DNA of 47,236 nt from an uncultured Halieaceae bacterium. GTDB taxonomy: Bacteria > Pseudomonadota > Gammaproteobacteria > Pseudomonadales > Halieaceae. Under the pieces are notes generated by a model. The model saw only the letters and a list, made by a program, of their open reading frames with translations, made no database searches and had not been told where the DNA came from. Within the stretch, counting starts at the first letter, position 1. Every line of letters begins with the position of its first letter. The translations under genes and the position numbers were made by a program. Of the stretch, positions 7,953 through 17,594 are shown one piece after another. The stretch covers positions 1 to 47,236 of the forward strand of contig CAJWEV010000013.1 in the NCBI GenBank assembly GCA_913031575.1. The letters are read 5' to 3'.

Positions 7953-9458
7953 ATGGACGCGACTAACAACGCACCGTTTTATGACAAGACCAGCACCTTG
8001 GAGCGGCAGCGCAGCTTCATCAACGGCGATTTTGTTTCATCCCTTTCGGGGGAAACATTTCAATCGCGGCACCCGGGCACGGGCCATGTGATCTGCGATG
8101 TGGAGATTGCCGATAATCATCTTGTAGACGCAGCCGTGGCTTCAGCCCACGCGGCGTTTGCAGCTTGGTCGGAAACGCCCGCTGCTGAGCGCGGCGCTAT
8201 TTTGCGACGGGCTGCGGCGCGTCTGAGAGAGAGAAATCAGGAGCTTGCGGAGCTTGAGACACTCGATTCGGGCAAGGCCATTCAGGAAACAAGCGCGATA
8301 GATATTATCAGCGGCGTTGAAGTACTCGAGTACTACGCGGGCGTTGCGCAGAGCCTGCAGGGATCGCATGTTGATCTTCCGCCCGAGGCCTTCGCGATCA
8401 TGCGACGTGAACCCCTTGGTGTTTGTGCGGCGATCGGGGCATGGAATTACCCCATTCAGATTGCCTTGTGGAAGTCAGCACCGGCACTAGCCTGCGGCAA
8501 TACCATGGTGTTCAAGCCCTCTGAGGTGACGTCTCTAACGGCGTTAAAGCTGGCGGAAATATACCGCGAGGCGGGGCTGCCCGCGGGAGTTTTTAATGTT
8601 GTCCTTGGTGCCAGTGAGACGGGTAGCACGCTGGTACAGCACCCGGATGTCGCAAAGGTGTCGCTGACAGGCTCGGTTGCCACCGGGAAGCGTGTCGCTG
8701 CGATGGCAGCAGAGACACTGAAGAAGGTGACCCTCGAACTGGGTGGTAAATCGCCCATTGTGGTCTTTGATGATTGCGACTTTGATAGCGCAGTTAACGC
8801 GGCATTGGCTGGTAACTTTTACTCGACGGGACAGGTTTGCTCGAATGGCACCCGCGTGTTTGTTCATGAAGCGATCTACGATGCCTTCGTTGACGAGGTG
8901 GTAGCGCGCTCGAATGCGATTATTGTGGGTGATCCCTTTGATCCGGAAACTCAGATGGGGCCACTCGTGTCACAGCAGCAATTGGACAAAGTGGCGGGTT
9001 ACCTGTCTGAGGTTCGAAGTGCGGATGACGTGAGTCTTTTGTGTGGTGGCGACACGGATTTTGACGCCTTGTGCTCGGATGGCTATTACGTCTCACCGGC
9101 TGTTGTGGTGACCGACAATGAAGACCATTCGGTGGTTACCGATGAGGTGTTTGGTCCCGTGATGACAGTGCTGAAATTCTCTAGTGAAACCGATGTTGTT
9201 AATCGCGCTAATTCTACGCGTCTCGGACTCGCTGCCGCTGTGTTTAGCGAGAACTTCTCGTTAGCTCATCGAGTAGCTAACGCCTTGCAGGCTGGTATTG
9301 TATGGATAAATGAATACAACGTTACCCCAGCTGAAATTCCATTCGGTGGCTATAAAGAGTCGGGTATTGGCCGTGAAAACGGGCTGCAAACAATTGAGCA
9401 CTTTACTCAAACAAAAACGATTTATGCCAACTTGGGTAAGGTTGAAAAAACCTATTGA
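7953..9458 (+). CDS. betB: Betaine aldehyde dehydrogenase (BetB-like)
   Basis: The 501-residue NAD(P)-dependent aldehyde dehydrogenase would oxidise betaine aldehyde to glycine betaine in the cytoplasm. The N-terminus has the BetB-type FINGDFV. The Rossmann region shows IGAWNYPIQIALWKSAPALA and VFKPSEVTSLTALKLAE. The catalytic pair is Glu262 in LELGGKSP and Cys296 in GQVCSNGTRVFV; the S-N-G-T-R after the Cys is the BetB pattern. The C-terminus has NEYNVTPAEIPFGGYKESG, also BetB-like. It leads a rightward operon with a phosphatase-fold protein, a BetA-like dehydrogenase and a BCCT-like protein. No BetI repressor gene is present in the window. Confidence 0.92.
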   Translation: MDATNNAPFYDKTSTLERQRSFINGDFVSSLSGETFQSRHPGTGHVICDVEIADNHLVDAAVASAHAAFAAWSETPAAERGAILRRAAARLRERNQELAELETLDSGKAIQETSAIDIISGVEVLEYYAGVAQSLQGSHVDLPPEAFAIMRREPLGVCAAIGAWNYPIQIALWKSAPALACGNTMVFKPSEVTSLTALKLAEIYREAGLPAGVFNVVLGASETGSTLVQHPDVAKVSLTGSVATGKRVAAMAAETLKKVTLELGGKSPIVVFDDCDFDSAVNAALAGNFYSTGQVCSNGTRVFVHEAIYDAFVDEVVARSNAIIVGDPFDPETQMGPLVSQQQLDKVAGYLSEVRSADDVSLLCGGDTDFDALCSDGYYVSPAVVVTDNEDHSVVTDEVFGPVMTVLKFSSETDVVNRANSTRLGLAAAVFSENFSLAHRVANALQAGIVWINEYNVTPAEIPFGGYKESGIGRENGLQTIEHFTQTKTIYANLGKVEKTY

Positions 9459-9509
9459 AGGGAGCGTCGCTCTTGCGCTTGGCAAAAGTGGCTAGCGTCG
9501 GCTGATATC

Positions 9510-10598
9510 ATGATGATTAGACTAAAGAGTCCCCTTGTTTTGTCCATTTCCCTGCAGGCGTTTGTGGTTGTTGGCTTACATGGGTTTCGGGCTGGTACCA
9601 GACTCGGACTGCCGTTGCTTCTTAGCTTGGGAGCGCTTTTGGCTCAGATCACGAATGCAAATACCGATGCGCTAGACGATGGGGTCGCAGTAAATACATC
9701 GCCAAAAACGCTGTTTGTTATCGTTGATGGTATTCCCGCCGACGTCATCGAACGCGTGAACACACCCGGTATCGATGCAGTTACCAAGGGTGGTTCCTAT
9801 CTGCGGGCGTACGTCGGAGGCGAGCTCGGCATGCCGACCGAGAGTCCTACCGTGTCTGCGGTGGGCTACATGAGTCTGCTGACCGGCACCTGGTCCAATA
9901 AACACAATGTTCGTGCTAACTATGGTATCGAGCCAAACTACGCCTTCTGGGATATTTTTCGCGTCGCCAAGCACCAAGCTAGAGCAGTAACGACAGGTCT
10001 TTTCTCGACATGGACGGACAATAGAACCATCTTGATGGGCGATGGCTTGAAAGCGGCGGGGGGCTACAAGTTTGATTTCGTAGCTGACGGATTTGATAAA
10101 GATCAAGAGTTCGCGCCTGCGCTCGATGATGTCGAGCGAATTCAAGCCATCGATCTACATGTGACGACGTTAGCAGCAAAAACGCTGCTTGAGTCTGCCC
10201 CAGATCTCTCATGGGTCTATTTACAGCACACGGACGATATTGGTCATCGCGATGGCGATGGACAGGCAATGGATCTTGCTGTGCGTTGGGTTGACGCGCG
10301 TATTCACGATCTGTGGTCGGCTGTTCAGGCTCGGCAGCAACAAGCCGTCAACGAGGATTGGTTGGTGATTATCACGACCGACCACGGCAGAACGGCTTCA
10401 GACGGTAAGGGTCACGGTGGGCAATCGGATCGGGAGCGCACAATCTGGATTGCAAGTAATACTCCGCGTATGGTTTCCCCGCGTGGGCGCAGTGCGGCCA
10501 TCGTGGATATCTATCCTACGATTGTCGAGCACATGCATTTTGATCTGCCCGATGAGACTGCCAAGAAGCTCGAAGGGCAATCGCTGTTATCTGAGTGA
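9510..10598 (+). CDS. Alkaline-phosphatase-superfamily hydrolase (phosphodiesterase/nucleotide pyrophosphatase type)
   Basis: The 362-residue protein has a long hydrophobic N-terminus (residues 8-50), consistent with export. The two-metal alkaline phosphatase fold is recognisable. Asp73 lies in LFVIVDGIPAD. The probable nucleophile is Ser116 in SPTVSAVGYMSLLTGT, aligned with the Thr of PafA-like enzymes. YLQHTDDIGH gives Asp and His ligands, TTDHGRTASDG another Asp/His, and GHGG the last His. The family cleaves phosphomonoesters or phosphodiesters in the periplasm. Lying between betB (51 bp) and betA-like (9 bp), it may release choline from phosphocholine or glycerophosphocholine, as ENPP6 does in animals. 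That role is inferred from position only. Confidence 0.82.
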   Translation: MMIRLKSPLVLSISLQAFVVVGLHGFRAGTRLGLPLLLSLGALLAQITNANTDALDDGVAVNTSPKTLFVIVDGIPADVIERVNTPGIDAVTKGGSYLRAYVGGELGMPTESPTVSAVGYMSLLTGTWSNKHNVRANYGIEPNYAFWDIFRVAKHQARAVTTGLFSTWTDNRTILMGDGLKAAGGYKFDFVADGFDKDQEFAPALDDVERIQAIDLHVTTLAAKTLLESAPDLSWVYLQHTDDIGHRDGDGQAMDLAVRWVDARIHDLWSAVQARQQQAVNEDWLVIITTDHGRTASDGKGHGGQSDRERTIWIASNTPRMVSPRGRSAAIVDIYPTIVEHMHFDLPDETAKKLEGQSLLSE

Positions 10599-10607
10599 GG
10601 AGTTAGG

Positions 10608-12317
10608 GTGTCCGAGGTGTTCGATTACATCATTGTGGGCGGTGGATCCGCCGGCTGCGTGTTGGCGAATCGACTATCTCAGGATCCCGCCACCACTGTT
10701 TTGCTGTTAGAGGCTGGAGGTAATGGCCGCAGTCTATTTGTAGACATGCCAACGGCATTTTCCATACCGATGGCATCGAAAGTTTTCAATTGGGGGTACT
10801 ACAGCGAACCCGAGCCCGCACTGGACGGGCGACCGATGGATGTGGCGCGAGGTCGCGGCTTGGGTGGGTCGTCAGCCATCAACGGCATGGTGTACGTGAG
10901 GGGCCATGCGCGGGATTTTGATGAGTGGGAGTCATTGGGTGCAACCGGCTGGAATTACCATAGCTGCTTGCCTTACTTTCAGCGCGCCGAGTGCTGGATG
11001 CATGGGGGCGATGCCTATCGTGGCGGCGACGGCCCACTGGGCACATCTAACGGCAACAATCGCAGAAACCCTCTGTATCAGGCCTTTATCGAAGCGGGGG
11101 AAGAAGCCGGCTATGGCCTGACTGATGATTATAACGGTTACAGGCAAGAAGGCTTTGGGCCCATGCACATGACGGTGAAAGGTGGCGTTCGCTCCTCGAC
11201 GCGCAGATCGTATCTTGAGCCGATTCTCCATCGCAGTAACCTCACTGTGATTACGGGTGCCCAGGTTGATCGAATCGTGCTACAGCAGGGCGTTGCCAAG
11301 CGCGTCATTTACAAAAAAGCTGGGAAGGTGAGATTTGCATCGATCCGACGCGAGGTGGTGTTGAGCGCCGGTAGTATTGGCTCCCCCAGTATTCTTCAGC
11401 GTTCAGGCATTGGACCTGCCAAGGTGCTCAGAGACGCAGGAGTTGACGTTGTCCATGAACTCCCTGGCGTTGGTGAAAACCTCACCGATCACCTGGAGGT
11501 CTATTTTCAATACCGGTGCACCCAACCTATCACCATCAATGGACATCTAAATCCATGGGGCAAGTTCAAGATCGGTGTGCAGTGGATACTTACGAAAACG
11601 GGTTTAGGCGCGAGTAACCATTTTGAGTCTTGCGGCTTTATCCGCACGCGAGCGGGTGTGGAGTGGCCCGATATTCAGTATCACTTCCTGCCGGGAGCGA
11701 TTCGCTACGACGGCAATGCAGCATTCAATGGGCATGGCTTTCAGGTTCACGTGGGGCCTAACAAACCCGATAGTCGAGGTCACGTTCGTATACGAAGTAA
11801 AGACCCTGCAAACGCACCAGAAATTGTCTTCAATTATCTCGCCACCGAAAAAGACCGTGAGGATTGGCGTATCTGTCTTCGTCTGACGCGCGAAATTCTG
11901 TGTCAGCCGGCGCTCGATGAATTCAGAGGCGATGAGATCCAGCCCTCGATTGATCTATCCGACGACAATGCTGTAGACGCCTGGGTTAGAGCCAATGTGG
12001 AAACCGCCTACCATCCCTCGTGCAGTTGCCGAATGGGTGCGGATGAAGACGCAATGGCGGTGGTCGATCCTGAGTGTCAGGTCAGAGGTGTATCAGGTCT
12101 CCGTGTAGTGGATTCCTCGATATTCCCTAGCATCCCGAACGGTAATCTCAATGCGCCCACTATCATGCTGGCCGAGCGTGCGGCTGCATTGATTCGAGGC
12201 GAGTCCATGGAGATATCTGATGCGGCAACCTGGATTGCCGAGGGCTGGGAGACCTCGCAGCGCATTGGTGAGCCTGCCCGACCTCTGGATGAGGACTTGT
12301 TGAGGTCCGCGCCATGA
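10608..12317 (+). CDS. betA: Choline dehydrogenase (GMC oxidoreductase, BetA-like)
   Basis: The 569-residue FAD enzyme of the GMC family would oxidise choline to betaine aldehyde. The FAD loop is [18 protein letters not shown] (residues 7-24). The second signature, [20 protein letters not shown], and [21 protein letters not shown] follow the BetA pattern. The C-terminal catalytic His is in [11 protein letters not shown], and the active-site Asn in [20 protein letters not shown] start has TGAGGAG 5 nt upstream. It begins 9 bp after the phosphatase gene, and its TGA overlaps the ATG of the BCCT-like gene (ATGA). With BetB upstream, choline conversion to betaine is the best call; another alcohol substrate cannot be excluded. 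Confidence 0.9.
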   Translation: MSEVFDYIIVGGGSAGCVLANRLSQDPATTVLLLEAGGNGRSLFVDMPTAFSIPMASKVFNWGYYSEPEPALDGRPMDVARGRGLGGSSAINGMVYVRGHARDFDEWESLGATGWNYHSCLPYFQRAECWMHGGDAYRGGDGPLGTSNGNNRRNPLYQAFIEAGEEAGYGLTDDYNGYRQEGFGPMHMTVKGGVRSSTRRSYLEPILHRSNLTVITGAQVDRIVLQQGVAKRVIYKKAGKVRFASIRREVVLSAGSIGSPSILQRSGIGPAKVLRDAGVDVVHELPGVGENLTDHLEVYFQYRCTQPITINGHLNPWGKFKIGVQWILTKTGLGASNHFESCGFIRTRAGVEWPDIQYHFLPGAIRYDGNAAFNGHGFQVHVGPNKPDSRGHVRIRSKDPANAPEIVFNYLATEKDREDWRICLRLTREILCQPALDEFRGDEIQPSIDLSDDNAVDAWVRANVETAYHPSCSCRMGADEDAMAVVDPECQVRGVSGLRVVDSSIFPSIPNGNLNAPTIMLAERAAALIRGESMEISDAATWIAEGWETSQRIGEPARPLDEDLLRSAP

Positions 12318-13468
12318 TGACGCTACTGTCGATTGCTATGGTGGTTGCATTGTTCTCTGCAGCCATTGTGGTGTTGCGGTGGCCCAACTACCAATGCGTG
12401 GGCGACACGCCGTTACCAACACTGTCGTTTTTGGCCATTCTCTTTACCTCGGGCCTCGATGTGGGACTCATCATGTTTCCACTCATCGATTTTCAGACCT
12501 ATGCCACTGAGGCCGATTATAGTTTTGCAAGCCCTCTGGTGATTGAATTTGGGTTTTGGGGAGGATTGGTTTGGGGGTTTTACTTCCTTACAACGCTTTA
12601 TTTTTGTGCGATAGAGCCCCGGCTTAAACTCTTTGAGCTCGCGCCGATACGCTGGATTCACAACCTGGTTGTCATGGCGACCTGCGCTTTTACGGCTTAT
12701 CTATTCCTAGCTTATTTACCCAGCTACATCGAGGGAATCAGCCCGGCAGCAACCTACCTGCTAGTGGGAACGGTGATTGTATTGGCGGTTGTTTCGAGCA
12801 CGCGACTCACCGTGTTACGGGTATTAAGCTTGAGCTCGACAGGCTTGTTTTGCATTCTGATTGCGACTGCGTGGTTAGCATCGGGCGTGGGTGTTAACGG
12901 TCTTCTTGGGACGATGAGCGGTTTGAGTGGTTATTTGAATAACCTCGATCGCTTTATTCTGCCGATCAACGATTATCATGGTTTCTACCTGAGTTGGTGG
13001 TTTGCCTGGTCGATAATGATTGGTCAGTTTGTCGCTCGGTTTGTTAACGGTATGGCGGCATGGAAACTATTAATCATGATATTAATTGTGCCATCCATCC
13101 CCATTGCGCTGTGGTTCTCGGCGCTCTTTGGTTATTTTGCAGGTGGGACGCCCCTCAGTGAACCTATTACCCTTTTGATGATTGTCGTTGGCATCCTGTT
13201 TGTGATTAATAGCTTGGACTCTCTAACGCGACTGTATTCACAGAACCTCGGCCTTACGGTGGAAGCGCTGAGTTGGTCCCGCTACGTGCTGACGCATGCT
13301 AGCCTGCTAGCTGGTCTGGTTGTTTTATATCAGGTCACGCCGCTAAAAATCGAGTGGATCGGCATGATCGTGATTGGCCTGTACGTCGCCATTTACCTAC
13401 TTGTCTTCGCTAGACGTGCCGAACTGACTGGCGGTGCGCCTCAAGCGCCGACGACGCAAAGACCATAG
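12314..13468 (+). CDS. Shortened, divergent BCCT-family transporter-like protein
   Basis: The 384-residue, very hydrophobic protein aligns by eye with BCCT carriers from helix 2 onward ([14 protein letters not shown] against FSTASWIAMLFAAG of the BCCT at 19746). It lacks helix 1 and about 120 residues compared with the family. The aromatic substrate box is kept: [10 protein letters not shown] (Trp82, Trp87, Tyr90) matches the helix 4 set, and FYLSWWFAW (Trp228, Trp229, Trp232) the helix 8 set. The glycine segment of helix 3, normally GxGxG, reads GLDVG with Asp49. The [14 protein letters not shown] stretch matches the TTYDSASYV region. It is translationally coupled to the BetA-like gene. Transport of choline or betaine, or a sensor role, are both possible. 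Confidence 0.72.
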   Translation: MMTLLSIAMVVALFSAAIVVLRWPNYQCVGDTPLPTLSFLAILFTSGLDVGLIMFPLIDFQTYATEADYSFASPLVIEFGFWGGLVWGFYFLTTLYFCAIEPRLKLFELAPIRWIHNLVVMATCAFTAYLFLAYLPSYIEGISPAATYLLVGTVIVLAVVSSTRLTVLRVLSLSSTGLFCILIATAWLASGVGVNGLLGTMSGLSGYLNNLDRFILPINDYHGFYLSWWFAWSIMIGQFVARFVNGMAAWKLLIMILIVPSIPIALWFSALFGYFAGGTPLSEPITLLMIVVGILFVINSLDSLTRLYSQNLGLTVEALSWSRYVLTHASLLAGLVVLYQVTPLKIEWIGMIVIGLYVAIYLLVFARRAELTGGAPQAPTTQRP

Positions 13469-13473
13469 ATCGA

Positions 13474-14832
13474 TCAGTGTATGCGTGCGCCCTGACGTTT
13501 GAGTTCGCCCTGCAGCGCTGATACAGATAAGTCCTCAAAGCGTTCCTTTCGCTTGACAGACAAGGCGGCAGCTGTGCCGGCAGCCTGGCCTGTGACTGTG
13601 CAACACATCATATTTCGGGTGGCCGCATGGCTGACGCGATCACCACCGGTAATGCGCCCCGCGCAAATGAGGTTCTCAACATTTTTTGGTATCAAGGTTC
13701 GGTAGGGCAGGTGGAAGTACCGACCAGTCGTCGGAAGGATGAGGATGCCGTAACCATCGATGAACTCGGGGAAAATCCCGACTGAGTCGTCAAATCTTCC
13801 CTGCTCGCGGACATCGTTTTCAGTCATGTTGTAGGCGGAATCTATTTTCCGAGTATCTCTAATGCCCAATGTCATCCCGAAGTTTCGTAGCTTGGCAGTC
13901 TCACAGCCGGGTTGGAATGCTCGGAGTGCCTTCACTGCCATCATCGCCTGCTTCCGACCTTCCATCTCGCCGCGGGTGAGATCTGCGGGATCGGTGCCGT
14001 CATAACCGAGGAGGTGGACGAGGTTCATGTAGGTGAGGTCGCCTGTGTCATAAAGCGCGCCCCAGGTACCCGAAATTGTATCGAGATTCGGTGGGATCAA
14101 TCCCTCAGCTCGCGCACGTTCAAACGGTTTGCGCAGGAAGGGCGAGAACATCTCATCCTCCTTACCTGTCGTCTCGATAGTCCATTGTCCATAGGCCCAA
14201 TCAGCGTAGGTGTGAGGCGCCGCTTTGACGTGCTCGATGAATTTCGTCTTGTCGACACCCGATAGCGAGAACATCACCGAGGCGCCTATCATGTCTTCCT
14301 TGGCTTGCTTGAAGGTAGGTGCTCCGGACCTATGCGCAACGTCCGCATCGCCGGTTGCATCAATAACACGTTCTGCAAGGATGGCTTCTCGTCCAGCTTT
14401 ACTCTCGACAATAGCGCCAGTGATTCGATTGCCATCCATAACGGGAGCGACGAATAGCCGGTGAAGCATCGGCGTAATCCCAGCCTCAAGTACCAGCTCA
14501 TCGGCTACCGCCTTGAAGGCCTCTCCATCGATGGCATGGCTTTGAGATTGCGGTTCCGCCACTGAAGCACCGGCAGCTTTTGCACGCGCTTCAAACTCCA
14601 CACCGATTCCCTCGCTGTCGACTGTTTGCTCGTGTCGGTACCACGCGAAGCCTTCAACACCCACGGCCGTGATGTTGCCGCCAAAGCAGCCAAACCGCTC
14701 TAGCAGGGTGACGCTGACACCCGCCCTTGCAGCTGCGATGGCGGCGGCGAGTCCCGCCGGTCCGCTACCAACAACCAATACTTCGGTGGAGCGAATGACA
14801 TCCAGTTCTTTGGCTGGTTCGATTATTTTCAT
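13474..14832 (-). CDS. FAD-dependent oxidoreductase (FAD_oxidored/FAD-binding 3 type)
   Basis: The 452-residue protein has an N-terminal Rossmann FAD loop, VLVVGSGPAGLAAAIAAARA (residues 18-37), and LLERFGCFGGN (43-53). A second dinucleotide-contact strand reads ERVIDATGDADVAHRSGAP, typical of PF12831 FAD-dependent oxidoreductases. The C-terminus has LICAGRITGGDRVSHAATRN and TGQAAGTAAALSV, the closing FAD contact. There is no signal peptide, so it is cytoplasmic. It converges on the BCCT-like gene (5 bp between stops) and is divergent from the TonB-dependent receptor at 15072. The substrate is unknown; oxidation of a catabolic intermediate brought in by that receptor is a guess. Confidence 0.85.
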   Translation of the reverse strand: MKIIEPAKELDVIRSTEVLVVGSGPAGLAAAIAAARAGVSVTLLERFGCFGGNITAVGVEGFAWYRHEQTVDSEGIGVEFEARAKAAGASVAEPQSQSHAIDGEAFKAVADELVLEAGITPMLHRLFVAPVMDGNRITGAIVESKAGREAILAERVIDATGDADVAHRSGAPTFKQAKEDMIGASVMFSLSGVDKTKFIEHVKAAPHTYADWAYGQWTIETTGKEDEMFSPFLRKPFERARAEGLIPPNLDTISGTWGALYDTGDLTYMNLVHLLGYDGTDPADLTRGEMEGRKQAMMAVKALRAFQPGCETAKLRNFGMTLGIRDTRKIDSAYNMTENDVREQGRFDDSVGIFPEFIDGYGILILPTTGRYFHLPYRTLIPKNVENLICAGRITGGDRVSHAATRNMMCCTVTGQAAGTAAALSVKRKERFEDLSVSALQGELKRQGARIH

Positions 14833-15071
14833 CCTAACTCCAACAACTCTTATCGCGAGCTTATTATTTTTAACTGGTTTTTGTTTGATGTTCGTCTCAT
14901 TTATCGGTATACCACGGGTAGCGCTTTAAGTAATGCTGCCATGTTTCTGCGAAATAAGCCGGGGTAACCGGTGCCGGGGGTCAGATAGGCAGTCGGGTTA
15001 GGTGCGCTACCCCCGAAAAATAAACGCAGTACAACAATGAAAACGATGCGAAGTCATTGAGGGAGTAAACT

Positions 15072-17489
15072 ATGAAGAGTGATAACTCATCACATCAGAC
15101 CTCATTTTTCAGACAGCCTTTAGCGCTGGCAGTTTCTGCTGCTTGCGGGTTGGTTGGTGCAACAACGATTGCCATGCCAACCGAGGCGCAGGTTGAAATG
15201 GAAGAGGTTTTAGTCACCGCAACAAGACGATCTGAGAGTGTTCAAGACATTCCAATGAGCGTAAGTGTGTTGGGCGAAACACAACTGGAGGACCTTAATA
15301 TCACCGATATGGAGGATTACATCATGATGCTGCCGAACGTCAGCTTTGTGACGTTGGGCCCCAGCAGTGGTGATATCTATATTCGAGGTATTTCGAGTGG
15401 CGGTGAAAGTAGCATAGGCGCTAACCCATCGGTTGCAGTATATCTAGATGAGCAACCTGTTACGGCCGTGGGTCAGTACCTGAACCCGCATGTTTACGAC
15501 GTTAATCGTATCGAAGTATTGGCGGGCCCTCAGGGGACGACTTACGGTGCGAACGCTCAGTCAGGCGCAATCCGAATCATCACGAATCAGCCTAGCACTG
15601 AAGGGTTTGAGGGCGGCATCAGCTTCGGTATGGAGCAACCAAAGAGTGGTGACATCAGTCACCTCACCGAGGGCTTCGTAAATATTCCGCTGAGCGACAG
15701 CATGGCGTTGCGTCTTGTTGGGTACAACAAAGAGCAGGGCGGTTTCATCGACAACGTTCCTGGTACGCACACGTTCAAGCGAGGCTATATCCGAGCGGGT
15801 CTTGATGCGGCTAGTCCACTAAATGATGTTGCTGCGGATATCACGGTCGATAACAGCGCAGTAGCAGAAAATAACTTCAACGACGCCACAACCCGTGGTG
15901 CCCGTGCAGCATTGGCTATCGACCTTAACGATAGCTGGACCTTGACAGCTGCGATGATGATGCAAGACGTGGAGGCCAATGGTGTATGGGACCACGACCC
16001 TACAGTCGGTGACCTTAAAGTCATGCGTCTCATGCCTGATTGGAGCAAGGACGAGTGGACTCAAACGTCGTTGAAACTCGAGGGCGAATTGTTTGGTGGT
16101 ACCTTGACCGCAACTTACGGTGACCTGGAGCGCGATACTGAGCAGTACGCCGATTACTCGCTCTACAGCGACTACTACGTGTCGTACGGTTATGTTGAGC
16201 CGTACTACAACTGCTATGTGTCATACACAGGTTTCTGCGGTGACCCCAGAGAGCAGTATACGAACACAACGGAAATCGAACGATCCACTTATGAGATCCG
16301 TTACGTGTCCGACCAAGAAGCGCGATTGCGTTACATGGTTGGTTTTTACGGCGTTGATGTCGATACGGCATCTGACAATGACTGGCACGTCATGGGTCTG
16401 AATGGCACTCCAATGGCGGTAGATGCTCCCGATATTTATTGGACGACTGACTTCGTGCGTGCCTATGAGGAAACCGCTTATTTTGGTGAGGTGTCGTTTG
16501 ATGTTACGGAGGCACTGACTGTCTCTGCCAGTGCAAGGGAGTTTGACTACGAGGGTGGTCTAAACGGCTTCTCGGGCACGGTGTTCTGGCCATGCGGTGG
16601 TTGGGGTCCACAGGGCGATCGCCCCTCAAGCAACTACGGCGAAGATTGTGCGCCAGTACCACGTATTACTGAGGCGACAGATTCGGTATATCGCCTTTCA
16701 GCCGAGTGGCAAGTTAATGATGACATGATGGCATACGCCACATGGGGTGAGGGTTACCGGCCGGGTGGCTTGAACCGTTTCTGTGCGACGCGCTTGCAAG
16801 ATGGCCTTGGTAATCAAGGTGCATCGAATATTGGTTGTGAGTTCTTGCCGGACTTCCTGACAGCACAGGAGATCGGTTTCAAAGGCTCTTTCCTGGACGG
16901 CAAGCTTCGCATGAATGCGGCGGCGTTTTGGCAGAAGTGGGATGACTTCCAGTTCTCACGGCTGGATACCTCAATCTCACCCATTACGCTGACCTACAAC
17001 GTTGGTAATGCGGAGAGTAATGGTTTCGAGTTCGATTTCACTGCGATGCTTGCGGCCAACTGGTCGTTGAGCGGTGCGGCAAGCTTTGTCGATTCGAACT
17101 TGACGTCTGACTACGCTCGTAATGGTGTGGATGTAGACGCCGAATCGGGAACTGCCTTACCGCGGGTGCCTGAGACGAAGTGGAATCTATCGACTCGCTA
17201 TGGGTTCGGTAATGACTTCTTTATGCAAGCCGCCTTTATGTACACAGGCGATTCGTACAACACATTGTTTGACGGCGGAACAATCTCTACGCAGCGACGC
17301 ACGCAGAAATCCTACAAGGTCCTAAATACCTCAGTGGGTATGGAGCGGGAAAACTGGTCAGCTCAGGTATTTGTAAACAACCTGACTGATCAGCGTGGCT
17401 CAGTTTGGATCAACGCTGTGACTTGGGATCAGCGAGTCACTATCAACCAGCCACGAAGCTTGGGTGTGTCGTTCACGCGATCGTTCTAA
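15072..17489 (+). CDS. TonB-dependent receptor
   Basis: The 805-residue outer-membrane receptor has a signal sequence (residues 1-39, ending near TEAQ) and a TonB box region EEVLVTATRRSESVQDIPMS. The plug domain shows IRGISSGGES, YLDEQPVTAVG and IEVLAGPQGTTYGANAQSGA, the classic plug signature. The remainder is beta barrel with alternating aromatic residues, closing on an aromatic C-terminus (GVSFTRSF). Such receptors import large or scarce substrates with energy from TonB-ExbBD; the ligand is not readable. The start has GAGGGAG upstream. A strong rho-independent terminator follows at 17508-17537, so it is probably monocistronic. Confidence 0.93.
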   Translation: MKSDNSSHQTSFFRQPLALAVSAACGLVGATTIAMPTEAQVEMEEVLVTATRRSESVQDIPMSVSVLGETQLEDLNITDMEDYIMMLPNVSFVTLGPSSGDIYIRGISSGGESSIGANPSVAVYLDEQPVTAVGQYLNPHVYDVNRIEVLAGPQGTTYGANAQSGAIRIITNQPSTEGFEGGISFGMEQPKSGDISHLTEGFVNIPLSDSMALRLVGYNKEQGGFIDNVPGTHTFKRGYIRAGLDAASPLNDVAADITVDNSAVAENNFNDATTRGARAALAIDLNDSWTLTAAMMMQDVEANGVWDHDPTVGDLKVMRLMPDWSKDEWTQTSLKLEGELFGGTLTATYGDLERDTEQYADYSLYSDYYVSYGYVEPYYNCYVSYTGFCGDPREQYTNTTEIERSTYEIRYVSDQEARLRYMVGFYGVDVDTASDNDWHVMGLNGTPMAVDAPDIYWTTDFVRAYEETAYFGEVSFDVTEALTVSASAREFDYEGGLNGFSGTVFWPCGGWGPQGDRPSSNYGEDCAPVPRITEATDSVYRLSAEWQVNDDMMAYATWGEGYRPGGLNRFCATRLQDGLGNQGASNIGCEFLPDFLTAQEIGFKGSFLDGKLRMNAAAFWQKWDDFQFSRLDTSISPITLTYNVGNAESNGFEFDFTAMLAANWSLSGAASFVDSNLTSDYARNGVDVDAESGTALPRVPETKWNLSTRYGFGNDFFMQAAFMYTGDSYNTLFDGGTISTQRRTQKSYKVLNTSVGMERENWSAQVFVNNLTDQRGSVWINAVTWDQRVTINQPRSLGVSFTRSF

Positions 17490-17507
17490 GCTTGTTTGAA
17501 GCAGCAG

Positions 17508-17537
17508 AAAGGGGCACCTTTGTGGTGCCCCTTTTTT
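17508..17537 (+). terminator. Rho-independent terminator after the TonB-dependent receptor
   Basis: The stem GGGGCACC (17511-17518) pairs perfectly with GGTGCCCC (17524-17531) across a 5-nt loop and is followed by six T (17532-17537). AAA precedes the stem, so weak function on the other strand is possible. It lies 22 bp after the receptor stop. Confidence 0.92.
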
Positions 17538-17594
17538 ATGAGTGGCGCTGTGACCGCTTGATTAATTAATCTTGTGATGTGAAAGCAGAAGACT

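Noticed and set aside
14916..15012. Inverted repeat GGGTAGCGC/GCGCTACCC before the first TonB-dependent receptor
   Set aside because: The 9-bp arms are perfect but 79 nt apart with no conserved spacing or extra pairing; chance is a fair explanation in GC-rich DNA.
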